Source: Subdoligranulum sp. CAG:314
GTDB taxonomy: Bacteria; Bacillota; Clostridia; Christensenellales; CAG-314
Assembly (NCBI GenBank): GCA_000437915.1
Contig: FR901000.1
Span: 294,125 to 347,660, forward strand
Reading direction: 5' to 3'
DNA: 53,536 bases
Below, piece by piece: positions 9,277 to 18,400 of the stretch. Each line of letters begins with the position of its first letter. Position 1 is the stretch's first letter. The notes beneath the pieces were generated by a model that worked only from the letters and a program-made list of their open reading frames with translations, was not told where the DNA came from and did no database searches. A program made the position numbers and the translations under genes.

Positions 9277-9304
9277 AAAGGGAGCGTTTTCCGCTCCCTT
9301 TTCT
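9277..9304. terminator. Bidirectional terminator
   Basis: AAAGGGAGCG paired with CGCTCCCTTT around a short T-rich loop. It sits between the convergent dipeptidase and membrane acyltransferase genes. Confidence 0.8.
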
Positions 9305-9321
9305 TAATTTTCAACGAAATT

Positions 9322-10656
9322 TTAAATCTTTACGTGCTTACCCTTTTTCGCAAGCAGCCAATTCATAAGCGTCATGAGAGCCAGCCAGACAACGCCTATT
9401 GCCAGCGCAAGCGGCACAGAGGTGCCCGAGCCAAGCACGGCCTCCATTGCAAATCCGAAAGCCAGACTGAGAACGTAAGTCAAAAAACAGCTGCCGCCCC
9501 ACCAGGTGAACAGAGCAAATTTGCATTTGAAGCCGTCAAGCAGTCCCAGCGCGCCCCAAAGCAAACCGCCTATTCCCGCGCAGAACACGCAATAAACGGG
9601 AGTGCAGCCGCGCTTTGACGCGATAAAGCCCAGAAAAGTGATTAAAACGACGGAAACGAGCACGAAGCCCGCCGACAGCAGCCAGAACAGAAGCGTTTGT
9701 CCGTCCTCCTTTATGTCGCGGAAAACGCTGCCCAGCAGCAAAATTCCCGCCCAGCCGATGCCGCCGACTATGCCGCCTTCCAAAACCCATTCGCTTATCC
9801 CGAAGCCGTTGTGCTGATAGACCACGGTAAGCGCCGCGTAAGCCGCCGCAACTACGGCAAGTCTGCCCCATTTGTCCGTTTTGACAAAGGGAAGCGCCAA
9901 AAGCCCCGCAAGTCCTATGTTTTGAAGAGTGTCCCAGGCAAAGCCGTATTTAGACGTTTCGTACAGAATTTGCGTGCCGAAGGCCTGTCCGATTTTCTCG
10001 CCCAGCCCGCACAGCGCGAAAAACAGCGCCGCCAAGCCCAAAGCCGCCGCGATATATCTGAACACCGCGCCGCACACCGCGCCGAAACGACGGTTTTTGA
10101 CAAACTGACTTACAAAGAGAACCAAAAGCGCGGCAATGAGCACAAAGGACGCCACGCCGAAAAATTTGTCGGCAAACTGCATTTCGCTCCACTTTCCGCC
10201 GAACATATCGGGCAGGCAAGACACGCCGTCGACAACCGCGCCGAAGCCCGTCAACGCGGCGAACCGCACTCCGAGCTGAAAGCAGGCGCGCGTTGCGCCG
10301 TACATTTGTTCCCTGCGCTTGAAGCTGGAGCAGAAGGTAAGACCGATGACGAAAATAAACAACGGCGCGAACACGTCCGCAAACGCTATGCCGCTGTAAC
10401 CGCCGTTGACAAAGTGCGCGTTGCCCGCTACAACCTGCCAGCCGGACGCACCGTGCCCGTACAGTCCCGCGATTGCCTTGAACGTGTCGCCGAACATGGA
10501 AAGCAGCACGGAACCCACCATAATGAAAATGCAAATTCCCCTCATTCGGTCGATTGACAAAACACGACTGCCCGCTCCTGTCGGAGAATCGGCGTTTTTC
10601 TCCGCCGACAAGACGTTTTCGTAAACCTCGCCGTTTTGTATTCCGTCGTTTTTCAT
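9322..10656 (-). CDS. HGSNAT/DUF5009-like membrane acyltransferase
   Basis: 444-residue polytopic protein with about ten hydrophobic segments after a 33-residue soluble start. The first helix begins SIDRMRGICIF, and a later segment reads ADVFAPLFIFVIGLTF; these match the RxxDxxRG and DxxxPxFLFxxG blocks of the heparan-alpha-glucosaminide N-acetyltransferase/YeiB-type membrane acyltransferases. In bacteria such proteins are thought to acylate envelope glycans, but no substrate is indicated here. The expected catalytic histidine was not assigned. AAAGGAT precedes the ATG. Confidence 0.7.
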   Translation of the reverse strand: MKNDGIQNGEVYENVLSAEKNADSPTGAGSRVLSIDRMRGICIFIMVGSVLLSMFGDTFKAIAGLYGHGASGWQVVAGNAHFVNGGYSGIAFADVFAPLFIFVIGLTFCSSFKRREQMYGATRACFQLGVRFAALTGFGAVVDGVSCLPDMFGGKWSEMQFADKFFGVASFVLIAALLVLFVSQFVKNRRFGAVCGAVFRYIAAALGLAALFFALCGLGEKIGQAFGTQILYETSKYGFAWDTLQNIGLAGLLALPFVKTDKWGRLAVVAAAYAALTVVYQHNGFGISEWVLEGGIVGGIGWAGILLLGSVFRDIKEDGQTLLFWLLSAGFVLVSVVLITFLGFIASKRGCTPVYCVFCAGIGGLLWGALGLLDGFKCKFALFTWWGGSCFLTYVLSLAFGFAMEAVLGSGTSVPLALAIGVVWLALMTLMNWLLAKKGKHVKI

Positions 10657-10686
10657 ATCCTTTAATTTATCTCTCCTTAAAAAAAT

Positions 10687-10715
10687 TTTATACCGACTGC
10701 GCCTTTTACGCGCAA
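10687..10715 (-). promoter_or_regulatory. Promoter of the membrane acyltransferase gene
   Basis: TTGCGC (10715-10710), 17-base spacer, TATAAA (10692-10687), in the short gap after the malic enzyme gene. Confidence 0.5.
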
Positions 10716-10717
10716 AC

Positions 10718-11887
10718 TCAGATTTTGTTTACCCCCGTTTTTTTCGCCGCAAGTGCGACTGCCTCCGCCACTGCGGGAGCTACCCTTTTGTCAAGCGCGT
10801 CGGGCAGGATATATTCCTCCGACAAGCCGTCCGCGGCAAGTCCGGCTATGGCGTGCGCCGCAGCCACCTTCATTTCCTCGTTTATTTCGCGCGCCCTGAC
10901 GGCAAGAGCTCCCTTGAACACTCCGGGAAAAGCCAGCACATTGTTGATTTGATTGGGAAAATCGCTTCTTCCCGTGCCTACGACGCGCGCGCCCGCGGCT
11001 TTTGCCGCGTCGGGCATAATTTCGGGCACGGGGTTTGCCATTGCCATAACAATCGCGTCGGCCTTCATTGAGCGGACCATATCCTGCGAAAGAATATTCG
11101 GTGCGGAAACACCGACAAAAATGTCGGCGCCTTTAACCGCGTCGGCAAGCGTTCCTTTGCGGTTTTCTCTGTTTGTAAGACGCGCTATTTCGCCGAAGCG
11201 AACGTCCCCGCCGTGCTGCTCCCTGTTGATTATGCCTGCTTTGTCGCACATAATTACGTCGCCCGCGCCCGCCGAAAGCATAAGTTTGGCGATAGCCGTG
11301 CCCGCGGCTCCCGCGCCGCACACCGCGATACGGCAATCGGAAAGACTTTTGTCCACGACTTTAAGCGCGTTGAGACAGGCGGCAAGCACCACTATGGCGG
11401 TGCCGTGCTGGTCGTCGTGAAAAACGGGTATATCGAGTTTTTCTTTCAGCTTTTTTTCTATTTCAAAGCAGCGCGGCGCGGAAATATCCTCCAAATTTAT
11501 TCCGCCGAAGCTGCCCGCAAAAAGCGAAACGGCGGAAACTATCTCGTCGACGTCCTTGCTCGACACGCACAGAGGAATCGCGTCCACTCCTCCGAACTCC
11601 TTGAACAGCACACATTTGCCCTCCATGACGGGCATACCCGCGAGCGCTCCGATATCGCCAAGCCCGAGCACCGCGCTTCCGTCCGTGACCACAGCCACGG
11701 TGTTGAAGCGGCGCGTCAAGGCAAAGGACCTGTCAGGCTCGTCCCTGATTTCCAGACACGCCTGCGCCACTCCCGGCGTATAGGCAAGCGACAAATCCGT
11801 TCTCGTTGCAAGCGGCACTCTCGAAACCATTTCTATTTTGCCCCGCCACAACTCGTGCATTTTAAGAGACTCTTTCATGTAATCCAT
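10718..11887 (-). CDS. NAD(P)-dependent malic enzyme
   Basis: 389-residue short bacterial malic enzyme, converting malate to pyruvate and CO2 with reduction of NAD(P). Catalytic Tyr is in LSLAYTPGVAQ and the Lys in MEGKCVLFKEFGGVD. The malic signature FHDDQHGTA is complete and the Rossmann motif is VCGAGAAGTAIAKL. The C-terminal phosphotransacetylase extension of the large enzymes is absent. AAAAGGAAAA precedes the ATG. Its promoter is listed separately; the leader contains a GC-rich inverted repeat (CGCGG/CCGCG) of unknown role. Confidence 0.95.
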   Translation of the reverse strand: MDYMKESLKMHELWRGKIEMVSRVPLATRTDLSLAYTPGVAQACLEIRDEPDRSFALTRRFNTVAVVTDGSAVLGLGDIGALAGMPVMEGKCVLFKEFGGVDAIPLCVSSKDVDEIVSAVSLFAGSFGGINLEDISAPRCFEIEKKLKEKLDIPVFHDDQHGTAIVVLAACLNALKVVDKSLSDCRIAVCGAGAAGTAIAKLMLSAGAGDVIMCDKAGIINREQHGGDVRFGEIARLTNRENRKGTLADAVKGADIFVGVSAPNILSQDMVRSMKADAIVMAMANPVPEIMPDAAKAAGARVVGTGRSDFPNQINNVLAFPGVFKGALAVRAREINEEMKVAAAHAIAGLAADGLSEEYILPDALDKRVAPAVAEAVALAAKKTGVNKI

Positions 11888-11951
11888 TTTTCGTTTTCCT
11901 TTTAAGGCTTAAAACGCGGTTCGGACTTGCGCCGCGCTTTTGCCGTTTTAT

Positions 11952-11980
11952 ATTATACAACCGCTTTAATCCGAGGTCAA
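11952..11980 (-). promoter_or_regulatory. Promoter of the malic enzyme gene
   Basis: TTGACC (11980-11975), 17-base spacer, TATAAT (11957-11952). The leader to the ATG is about 60 bases. Confidence 0.75.
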
Positions 11981-12023
11981 GCGCGGAAACGCTTTCTTCG
12001 CGCAAGCTAAAACGTGTCAAACC

Positions 12024-12052
12024 TTGACTTTTGGGCAATCATGTATTATCAT
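12024..12052 (+). promoter_or_regulatory. Promoter placing the leuS transcript start at or next to its ATG
   Basis: TTGACT (12024-12029), 17-base spacer, TATCAT (12047-12052). The ATG begins at 12060, 7 bases after the -10 box, where transcription normally starts. No Shine-Dalgarno and no T-box leader precede the gene. Confidence 0.6.
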
Positions 12053-12059
12053 AAAGTTT

Positions 12060-14486
12060 ATGGACAATATAAGCGTAGAAAAAAAATGGAACAAAATCTG
12101 GCAGGAGTCCGGATTGTACAAATTCGACAAAAACGACACCGCGCGCAAGCATTACGTGCTGGAAATGTTTTCTTATCCGAGCGGCGCAAAGCTCCATGTA
12201 GGGCATTGGTACAATTACGCATTGAGCGACAGCTACGCGCGCTTCAAAAAAATGCAGGGCTTCAACGTATTCGAGCCTATGGGCTTCGACAGCTTCGGAC
12301 TGCCCGCCGAAAACTATGCGATAAAGACGGGTATACACCCTCAGGATTCCACGCTTAAAAATATAGAAATCATGGAAGAACAGCTCAAAAACATGGGAGC
12401 AATGTTCGATTGGGACGCGGAAGTCAAGACCTGCATGCCCGACTACTACAAATGGACTCAGTGGATGTTTTTGAAGCTGTACGAAAAGGGGCTTGCTTAC
12501 AGAAAGGAAGCGCCGGTAAACTGGTGCCCCTCCTGCAATACGGTGCTTGCAAACGAACAGGTTTCAGACGGCGAATGCGAGCGTTGCCACAGCACGGTGG
12601 TGAAAAAAAACCTTACTCAGTGGTTTTTCAAAATTACCGACTACGCGCAGGAGCTGCTGGACGGTCTTAACGCGCTGGACTGGCCGGAAAAGACCAAGCT
12701 GATGCAAAAAAACTGGATAGGCAGGTCGGAGGGCGGCGAAATAGAATTTGTCGTAGACAATGCCGACAAAGACGCTTTCCGCGTGTTCACGACGCGCGCC
12801 GACACGCTTTTCGGCGTGACATACGTCGTTCTCGCGCCCGAGCATCCGCTTGTCGACAAGATTACCGCGCCCGACCGCAGGCAAGCCGTCGAGGAATACC
12901 GTCTTGAAACATCCAAGGTCAACGAAATAGAGAGACTTTCCACCGCAAAAGAAAAAACGGGCGTTTTCACGGGGGCTTACGCCTTCAACCCGATAAACGG
13001 CGACAGAGTGCCGATACTTATCGGCGACTACGTGCTCTACTCCTACGGCACGGGCTGCGTTATGGGAGTGCCCGCCCACGACGAAAGGGATTTCGTGTTC
13101 GCCCAAAAGCACGGCTTGCCGATTAAACGCGTCGTTTGCGGCGCGGAGGGAAAGGACGACTTGCCCTTCACCGAATACGGAGTCATGACAAACAGCGGTG
13201 AATTCGACGGCATGACAAGCGAGGAGGGACGCCGCGCGGTTGTGGAAAAGCTGGCGCGTAAAAACAAGGGCGAACTGAAAGTGAATTACCGTCTGCGCGA
13301 TTGGCTTGTTTCGCGTCAGAGATATTGGGGCGCGCCCATACCCGTAGTTTACTGCGAAAAATGCGGTACGGTGCCCGTACCGGAAAAGGAGCTGCCCGTG
13401 CTGTTGCCCTACGACGTGGATTTTCGTCCCGACGGCGAAAGTCCTCTCAAAAAGCACAAGGGCTTTATGAATACGACCTGCCCCCGCTGCGGCGGCAAAG
13501 CCGTGCGCGAAGCGGACACGCTGGACACCTTTGTGTGCAGCAGCTGGTATTTTTTGAGATACGCGGACAGCAAAAACGACAAAGCGCCCTTCGACAAGGA
13601 GACGGTAAACAAAATTTTACCCGTAGACAAATATATCGGCGGCGCGGAGCACGCCTGTATGCACCTGTTGTACGCGAGGTTTTTCACCAAAGCGCTAAGG
13701 GACATGGGCTACCTCAATTTTGACGAACCGTTTTTGTCTCTCGTGCATCAGGGCACCATACTCGGTCCCGACGGAACCAAAATGAGCAAGTCCAAGGACA
13801 ACGTAATCAGTCCCGACGATTGGGTAAACCTTTACGGCAGCGACGCGCTGCGCGTTTATCTCGGCTTCGGCTTCAATTACGTCGAGGGCGGCCCCTGGAA
13901 CGACGACGGCATAAAGGGCATAGTAAAATGGCTTGAAAGGGTGGAGCGCGTCGTACTCAACGCCTTCAAAAACCGCGACGAGGGCGGAAGCGGCAGCGAC
14001 GACGGCGAGCTTCTCTACGTCCTAAACTCCACAATAAAGGCGGTAACCGACGACTACGACAAATTTTCCTTCAACACGGCGGTAGCAAGGATGATGGAGC
14101 TTGTAAACGCCATGAACCGCCTTTCCGACAAGGGCGGCGCGAGCGGCACGGTTATGGCGGACTGCGCCAACGCGCTTGTCAGACTGCTTGCCCCTCTCGC
14201 TCCGCACATCGCCGAAGAATTGTGGGAAAACATCGGAGAAAAATTCAGCGTTTTCAACGCGCCCTTCCCCGTGTGCGACCAAAGCAAGCTCCAAAAACAG
14301 AGCGTTGAGCTGGCAGTTCAGATAAACAGCAAAATCAGAGGCAAAATCAACGTAAGCGCCGACGCGGACAAAGCGGAAATAGAAGCTGCGGCTTTGAACA
14401 ATCCCGAAATTGCCGCGCTTCTTGACGGCAAAAGCGTCAAAAAGGTAATAATCGTACCCAACAGGCTTGTCAATCTGATAGTTTAA
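12060..14486 (+). CDS. leuS: Leucyl-tRNA synthetase
   Basis: 808-residue class I synthetase charging tRNA-Leu. Shown by MFSYPSGAKLHVGHW (HIGH-type motif), two zinc-type CxxC clusters (CPSC...CERC and CEKC...CPRC), the CP1 editing domain with TTRADTLFGVTYVVLAPEH and GVPAHDERDF, and the KMSKS loop TKMSKSKDN. The C-terminal domain ends KVIIVPNRLVNLIV as in bacterial LeuRS. The ATG at 12060 is chosen: an in-frame TTG 36 bases upstream overlaps the promoter -35. The gene appears to be transcribed without a leader (see promoter). Confidence 0.96.
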   Translation: MDNISVEKKWNKIWQESGLYKFDKNDTARKHYVLEMFSYPSGAKLHVGHWYNYALSDSYARFKKMQGFNVFEPMGFDSFGLPAENYAIKTGIHPQDSTLKNIEIMEEQLKNMGAMFDWDAEVKTCMPDYYKWTQWMFLKLYEKGLAYRKEAPVNWCPSCNTVLANEQVSDGECERCHSTVVKKNLTQWFFKITDYAQELLDGLNALDWPEKTKLMQKNWIGRSEGGEIEFVVDNADKDAFRVFTTRADTLFGVTYVVLAPEHPLVDKITAPDRRQAVEEYRLETSKVNEIERLSTAKEKTGVFTGAYAFNPINGDRVPILIGDYVLYSYGTGCVMGVPAHDERDFVFAQKHGLPIKRVVCGAEGKDDLPFTEYGVMTNSGEFDGMTSEEGRRAVVEKLARKNKGELKVNYRLRDWLVSRQRYWGAPIPVVYCEKCGTVPVPEKELPVLLPYDVDFRPDGESPLKKHKGFMNTTCPRCGGKAVREADTLDTFVCSSWYFLRYADSKNDKAPFDKETVNKILPVDKYIGGAEHACMHLLYARFFTKALRDMGYLNFDEPFLSLVHQGTILGPDGTKMSKSKDNVISPDDWVNLYGSDALRVYLGFGFNYVEGGPWNDDGIKGIVKWLERVERVVLNAFKNRDEGGSGSDDGELLYVLNSTIKAVTDDYDKFSFNTAVARMMELVNAMNRLSDKGGASGTVMADCANALVRLLAPLAPHIAEELWENIGEKFSVFNAPFPVCDQSKLQKQSVELAVQINSKIRGKINVSADADKAEIEAAALNNPEIAALLDGKSVKKVIIVPNRLVNLIV

Positions 14487-14543
14487 ACGATTTAAACTGC
14501 CGCAGGCAGCATAAAATAAAATTAACATACGGAGGTTTCTCAA

Positions 14544-15320
14544 ATGAAAAAAGCATTGCAAAAAATCGCCACCGTAGCATTGGTCATCGTCGGCTTTCTC
14601 GTCACGCTTTTCCTGCTGCTGGTGACGCTCGGTGCGTTTGACTTCGCCGCCTACATAGACGGCAACCGCGTAGTGCACAGTTTGGTTATCGTGCTTGCAA
14701 TCATCTACACCGTGCTCGGCGTTTATCTTGTAATAGAAATTTTTGCGGGCGACTCGGGACTTTCCACAATGGTGCTTTATTCCGACAACATGAACGCCGT
14801 TTCCACCACCTCCCGCGTGGTGAGACGGCTTGTAAGAAAGGCCGCAAAGTCTTTGGACGTGGTAAGAGTCAAAAAGCTGATAATCACTCAGGACGACAAG
14901 CCCGGCTTCAAGCTTGGAGTTCAGATAAAAATCAGCGGGCAAGAGGTAAGCTCGACAACGGAAAAGCTGCGTTATCTCATAGCCACCGCCTGCAAGGACA
15001 TCTTGGGAGTCACGTTCAACTCCATACACATCAAGGTAGTAAAACTCGAAAACTCCTACAAGCCCGACGTAGAGGGCGCGGAGAAATTCGCAAAGGCCGA
15101 GGAGCAGAAGGAAATGTGCAAGGAAGCCTGCGAGCTTGTAAGCCCTCCTCCGACGGAGGAAACCGCAGACTTCAAACAGGCGTCCGAAACGCTTGAAAAC
15201 GCCGCAGTCACCGCTTTTGAAAACGACGACGCCGAGCAGACGGAAGAAAGGGAGCAATCCCAAGCCGATTCGGCAACGGAAGAAACGGGCGAATCCGAAA
15301 CGGAGGAAACGGCGGACTGA
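14544..15320 (+). CDS. amaP: AmaP/Asp23-like envelope protein with acidic tail
   Basis: 258 residues. Two membrane helices (about 9-32 and 47-66) are followed by an Asp23/Gls24-like domain, the arrangement of AmaP, which anchors Asp23 to the membrane in Staphylococcus and has a role in cell-envelope stress. The last 85 residues are strongly acidic and Glu/Thr/Ala-rich, an unusual extension that is probably disordered and cytoplasmic. GGAGG lies 8 bases before the ATG. It follows leuS by 57 bases and may be co-transcribed. No separate asp23 gene is in the window. Confidence 0.75.
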   Translation: MKKALQKIATVALVIVGFLVTLFLLLVTLGAFDFAAYIDGNRVVHSLVIVLAIIYTVLGVYLVIEIFAGDSGLSTMVLYSDNMNAVSTTSRVVRRLVRKAAKSLDVVRVKKLIITQDDKPGFKLGVQIKISGQEVSSTTEKLRYLIATACKDILGVTFNSIHIKVVKLENSYKPDVEGAEKFAKAEEQKEMCKEACELVSPPPTEETADFKQASETLENAAVTAFENDDAEQTEEREQSQADSATEETGESETEETAD

Positions 15321-15344
15321 CCGCCCGACATTAAAAACAGACAA

Positions 15345-15374
15345 AAATTCGACGCACACCGCGTCGGATTTTTT
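15345..15374 (+). terminator. Terminator after amaP-like gene
   Basis: AAATTCGACGC paired with GCGTCGGATTT (one wobble), loop ACACC, then a T run. Confidence 0.75.
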
Positions 15375-15396
15375 AAAACACATTTCCGCACAAAAC

Positions 15397-15432
15397 AAAA
15401 CAGACCTGCCGACTCATCGGCAGGTCTGTTTT
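15397..15432. terminator. Terminator of the giant lipoprotein gene
   Basis: Twelve-base perfect stem CAGACCTGCCGA/TCGGCAGGTCTG with loop CTCA, flanked by T/A-rich runs on both sides; it should work mainly for the minus-strand lipoprotein transcript. Confidence 0.8.
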
Positions 15433-15474
15433 CGTTGCTCGCCCGAAAACTCTCGGGCAATAAAAGGAGTAGTA

Positions 15475-18400
15475 TTATTGCGCTTTTTGCACCGTGTATT
15501 CCGCAAGCGATTCGTCCGTAGCCGCCTTGCTCACAACCGCTTCATAGCCGTCCGCCACAAAGCTGCCGCCGAGCGCGTCGTCGCCGTCCGCGGGGTTTTG
15601 TCCGACAAAGGTTCCGCCGTAGACCTTGATATAACCGCTTGCTCCCGTCGTCTGCTGCACGTTGAGCACGAAATATTTGCCTTGATAGTCTTTTTCGCTT
15701 GCAAACCTGCCGCCGTAAATATTGACAGTGGAGTTTGTCCTGATTGATACTGTGGAGTTGCCCTCGCCTTGCGCGTCGCCTCCGACGTTGTAATTGCCGC
15801 CGTAAATATCAAGCGTGGCTCCGCTTTCGACGCGCAGCGCCTGATTGTCTCCTCCGCTGCCGCCGTAGATGCCGCCCGTCTGTTCTTCCGACGAATCAAT
15901 CAGAGTGACTTTCGCGTCGGAGCCGCTGACAACAACGGCGTAACCCGTGCCGACGTTTGAAACGGTAAAGCCGTTGAAGTCTACGGTGAGCGTGCCAGAA
16001 ACGACAAGTCCCGTCGCGGCGCTATCCGCCTCGCCTACCTCGACGTCTTTAAGCAGAACAACCGTTTTGCCGTTTGCTTCGGCGTATTTGACGGCGTTTT
16101 CAAAGGTATCGAACCATGCGTTTGAAACGCGCGCCTCGTATGCGCCGTAAGCGGCAGTTTCGTCCGCCGCCGCGCCGTCAACCGTGACAGACGCGCCTTC
16201 CGCCGTTGTGAAAACGAAATAGAATCCGTTTTCTTCGGCGTCGGTTGAGGACGGCTTGCCGTTGTAGAACTTGCAGCCCGACACAACAACCGTGCCCGTC
16301 GTCTTGTCGGCGTCGCCGTTGCCCGTCACGGCAAAGGCAAAGCCTTCGGTGCAGCTTCCGTTGCTGTTTTTCACTGATAACTGTTCGGCCGTGCCAATCA
16401 GAGTGCAGCCCGTGATTGTTGCGTCGGTGTGCTTTACTTCAATCGCGGTCGTGCCTGTCACCGTGCTGTCTGTGATTGTCAGCTTTTGTCTGTTTCCGGT
16501 GTTTACCGAATTGGAAACGTATATACCGACGTCGCCCGTCGAGACGATTGTCGAATTGTTGATTGTGATTTCCGCAGGGGACGAGCTGCCGTTCATGTAA
16601 ACCGCACTGTAAACGCCCTCTATATAGCACTCGTCAAGGGTAAGGTAAATCCTGCCGCCCGCCGAAACGTTGCTCATGAACAGAGGAGAGTCCTCACTCG
16701 TTACGGTTACCTTGCTCATGGCAAGGCTGCCCGTGCCGTGCACTCTTATGCCCCAATAAACCGAGCCGCCCGCTTCGTCGTTCACCATGTTTACCGTTCC
16801 GTTTTTGAGGACGAGCTTGCCCGCGTTCACGGAAATCGCTTCTCCGTTCTGCTGATTGCTTCCCGTGCCGCTGCCCGTATACAAAAGCGTTTTTCCGTTG
16901 AGGTCAACCGTGACGGTTTTGCTTTCGTCGTCAAGCGTAACGAGATACTCCGCGCCCGAAGCCGACAAATCCTTGGCGACGACGACCGTTTCGTCGTCCT
17001 CGGCGGCATCCACCGCCTGTTGCAGCGTCATGTAGTAACGCGTGCTTTGGTCGTCCTCGATTGTCGCCTCCGCGCTGTCGACAATGATTTCTCCGTCATA
17101 AACAGCGCTCTTGCCCAAGGTGATTGAAATCTTTTCAAGCGCCTCTTTGCCGTTGTTTTGCAAATTTGCCTGATAGAAAGCTCTTGCTCCCTGCAACGTG
17201 CCGCCGTTGATTTCCACGCTCAAATCAAGCTTGGTTGTGTGCTGCACTGCCGCGACCGCCGCGCCCAGCGTGGTCGCGCCGTTGCCGTTGGGGTCAGACT
17301 CGAACGGGTCGCCGTTGCCTATCATTGTGCCTCTGTTGACAACCAGCTTGCCCGCGCGCATTTCGATTGCCGTTGCGCCTTCAATTTCACCGCCGTTGAC
17401 GGTCATCTCGCCGTACTGCGGATGATATATCGCCGTGAGCTCTCCGCTGATTTTGCCGCCGTTGATTGTTATGGAAGTGCCGTGACTATTTCCGTTGCCC
17501 TGTATAGCAGCATAAGTGCATTTTGAAGTGATGTCCGCTTCCGTCACAAGAACCGCATTCAAAACATTGTTGTCCGTTTTGTTTTGAGGTACAAGGAAAA
17601 CAGGCGCATATGTGTGGGAAATCACCGCAAGCCCGCTTCCGAGTTTAAGCGTCGCGACTTTGTCCTGAGACAAAGGCTCTATTCTAAAAGCGAATCCCTG
17701 ACTCGTCCCGTTGACGTCAATTAGACCGTTGTCCACCGTCAGGCTTCCCTCGTTAAGCCAGAAAACCTTTTGTGCGGCGCTGTAAATGCTGTGACCGTTC
17801 ATGTCAAGCGTCACAACCGCGTCGCGCGCCAAAGTCAGACTCATCTCCGACCTTGCTTCCTCGGTTCCGAAATCGGCGCCGAGTACGATTGTCAGGTTGC
17901 TCAGAGCCTCGTTTGCAAACAACGCTGCGAGCTGCTCCGCCTCGGTAACATTTCCGTAAACCCACTCGCCGTTGCCCTCGATGCTTGTTTGCTCGGCAAG
18001 CTCGCCGTAAACCTCGACTCTGCCGTTGTTTACGATTTTGCCTTCCACTACCGCGCCTTTTACCACCAAAGTCGCGCCGGCTTCAATCACAAGCGTATTG
18101 CCGTCGTTGAGCCAGAACGCTACGTCGCTTTCGACGGTCAGCGTAGCCCCCGCTTTAATCGTAAGCGTGCCTTGGTTTTTGACGTAAAAATCTTGGTCTA
18201 CAATCGCCGTCAGGTCGCTTTCGACAGAGTAATTCTCGGTCGTGCTGTTTATGTCGTACCATCTTTCGTCCTGCACTGCATAGGTGCCCTCCAACGGCTC
18301 GCCGAAGTCCACCGTCAAAGTATCTATGCCGTCTCTGAGGACGAAAGGAGTTTCAAAGCTCTCGTCGATTTCCCAATTAGAAATACTGAACTCGTTGGCT

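Noticed and set aside
14022..15398. 458-codon minus-strand frame opposite leuS and the amaP-like gene
   Set aside because: Spans two real genes and the intergenic gap; no start signal.
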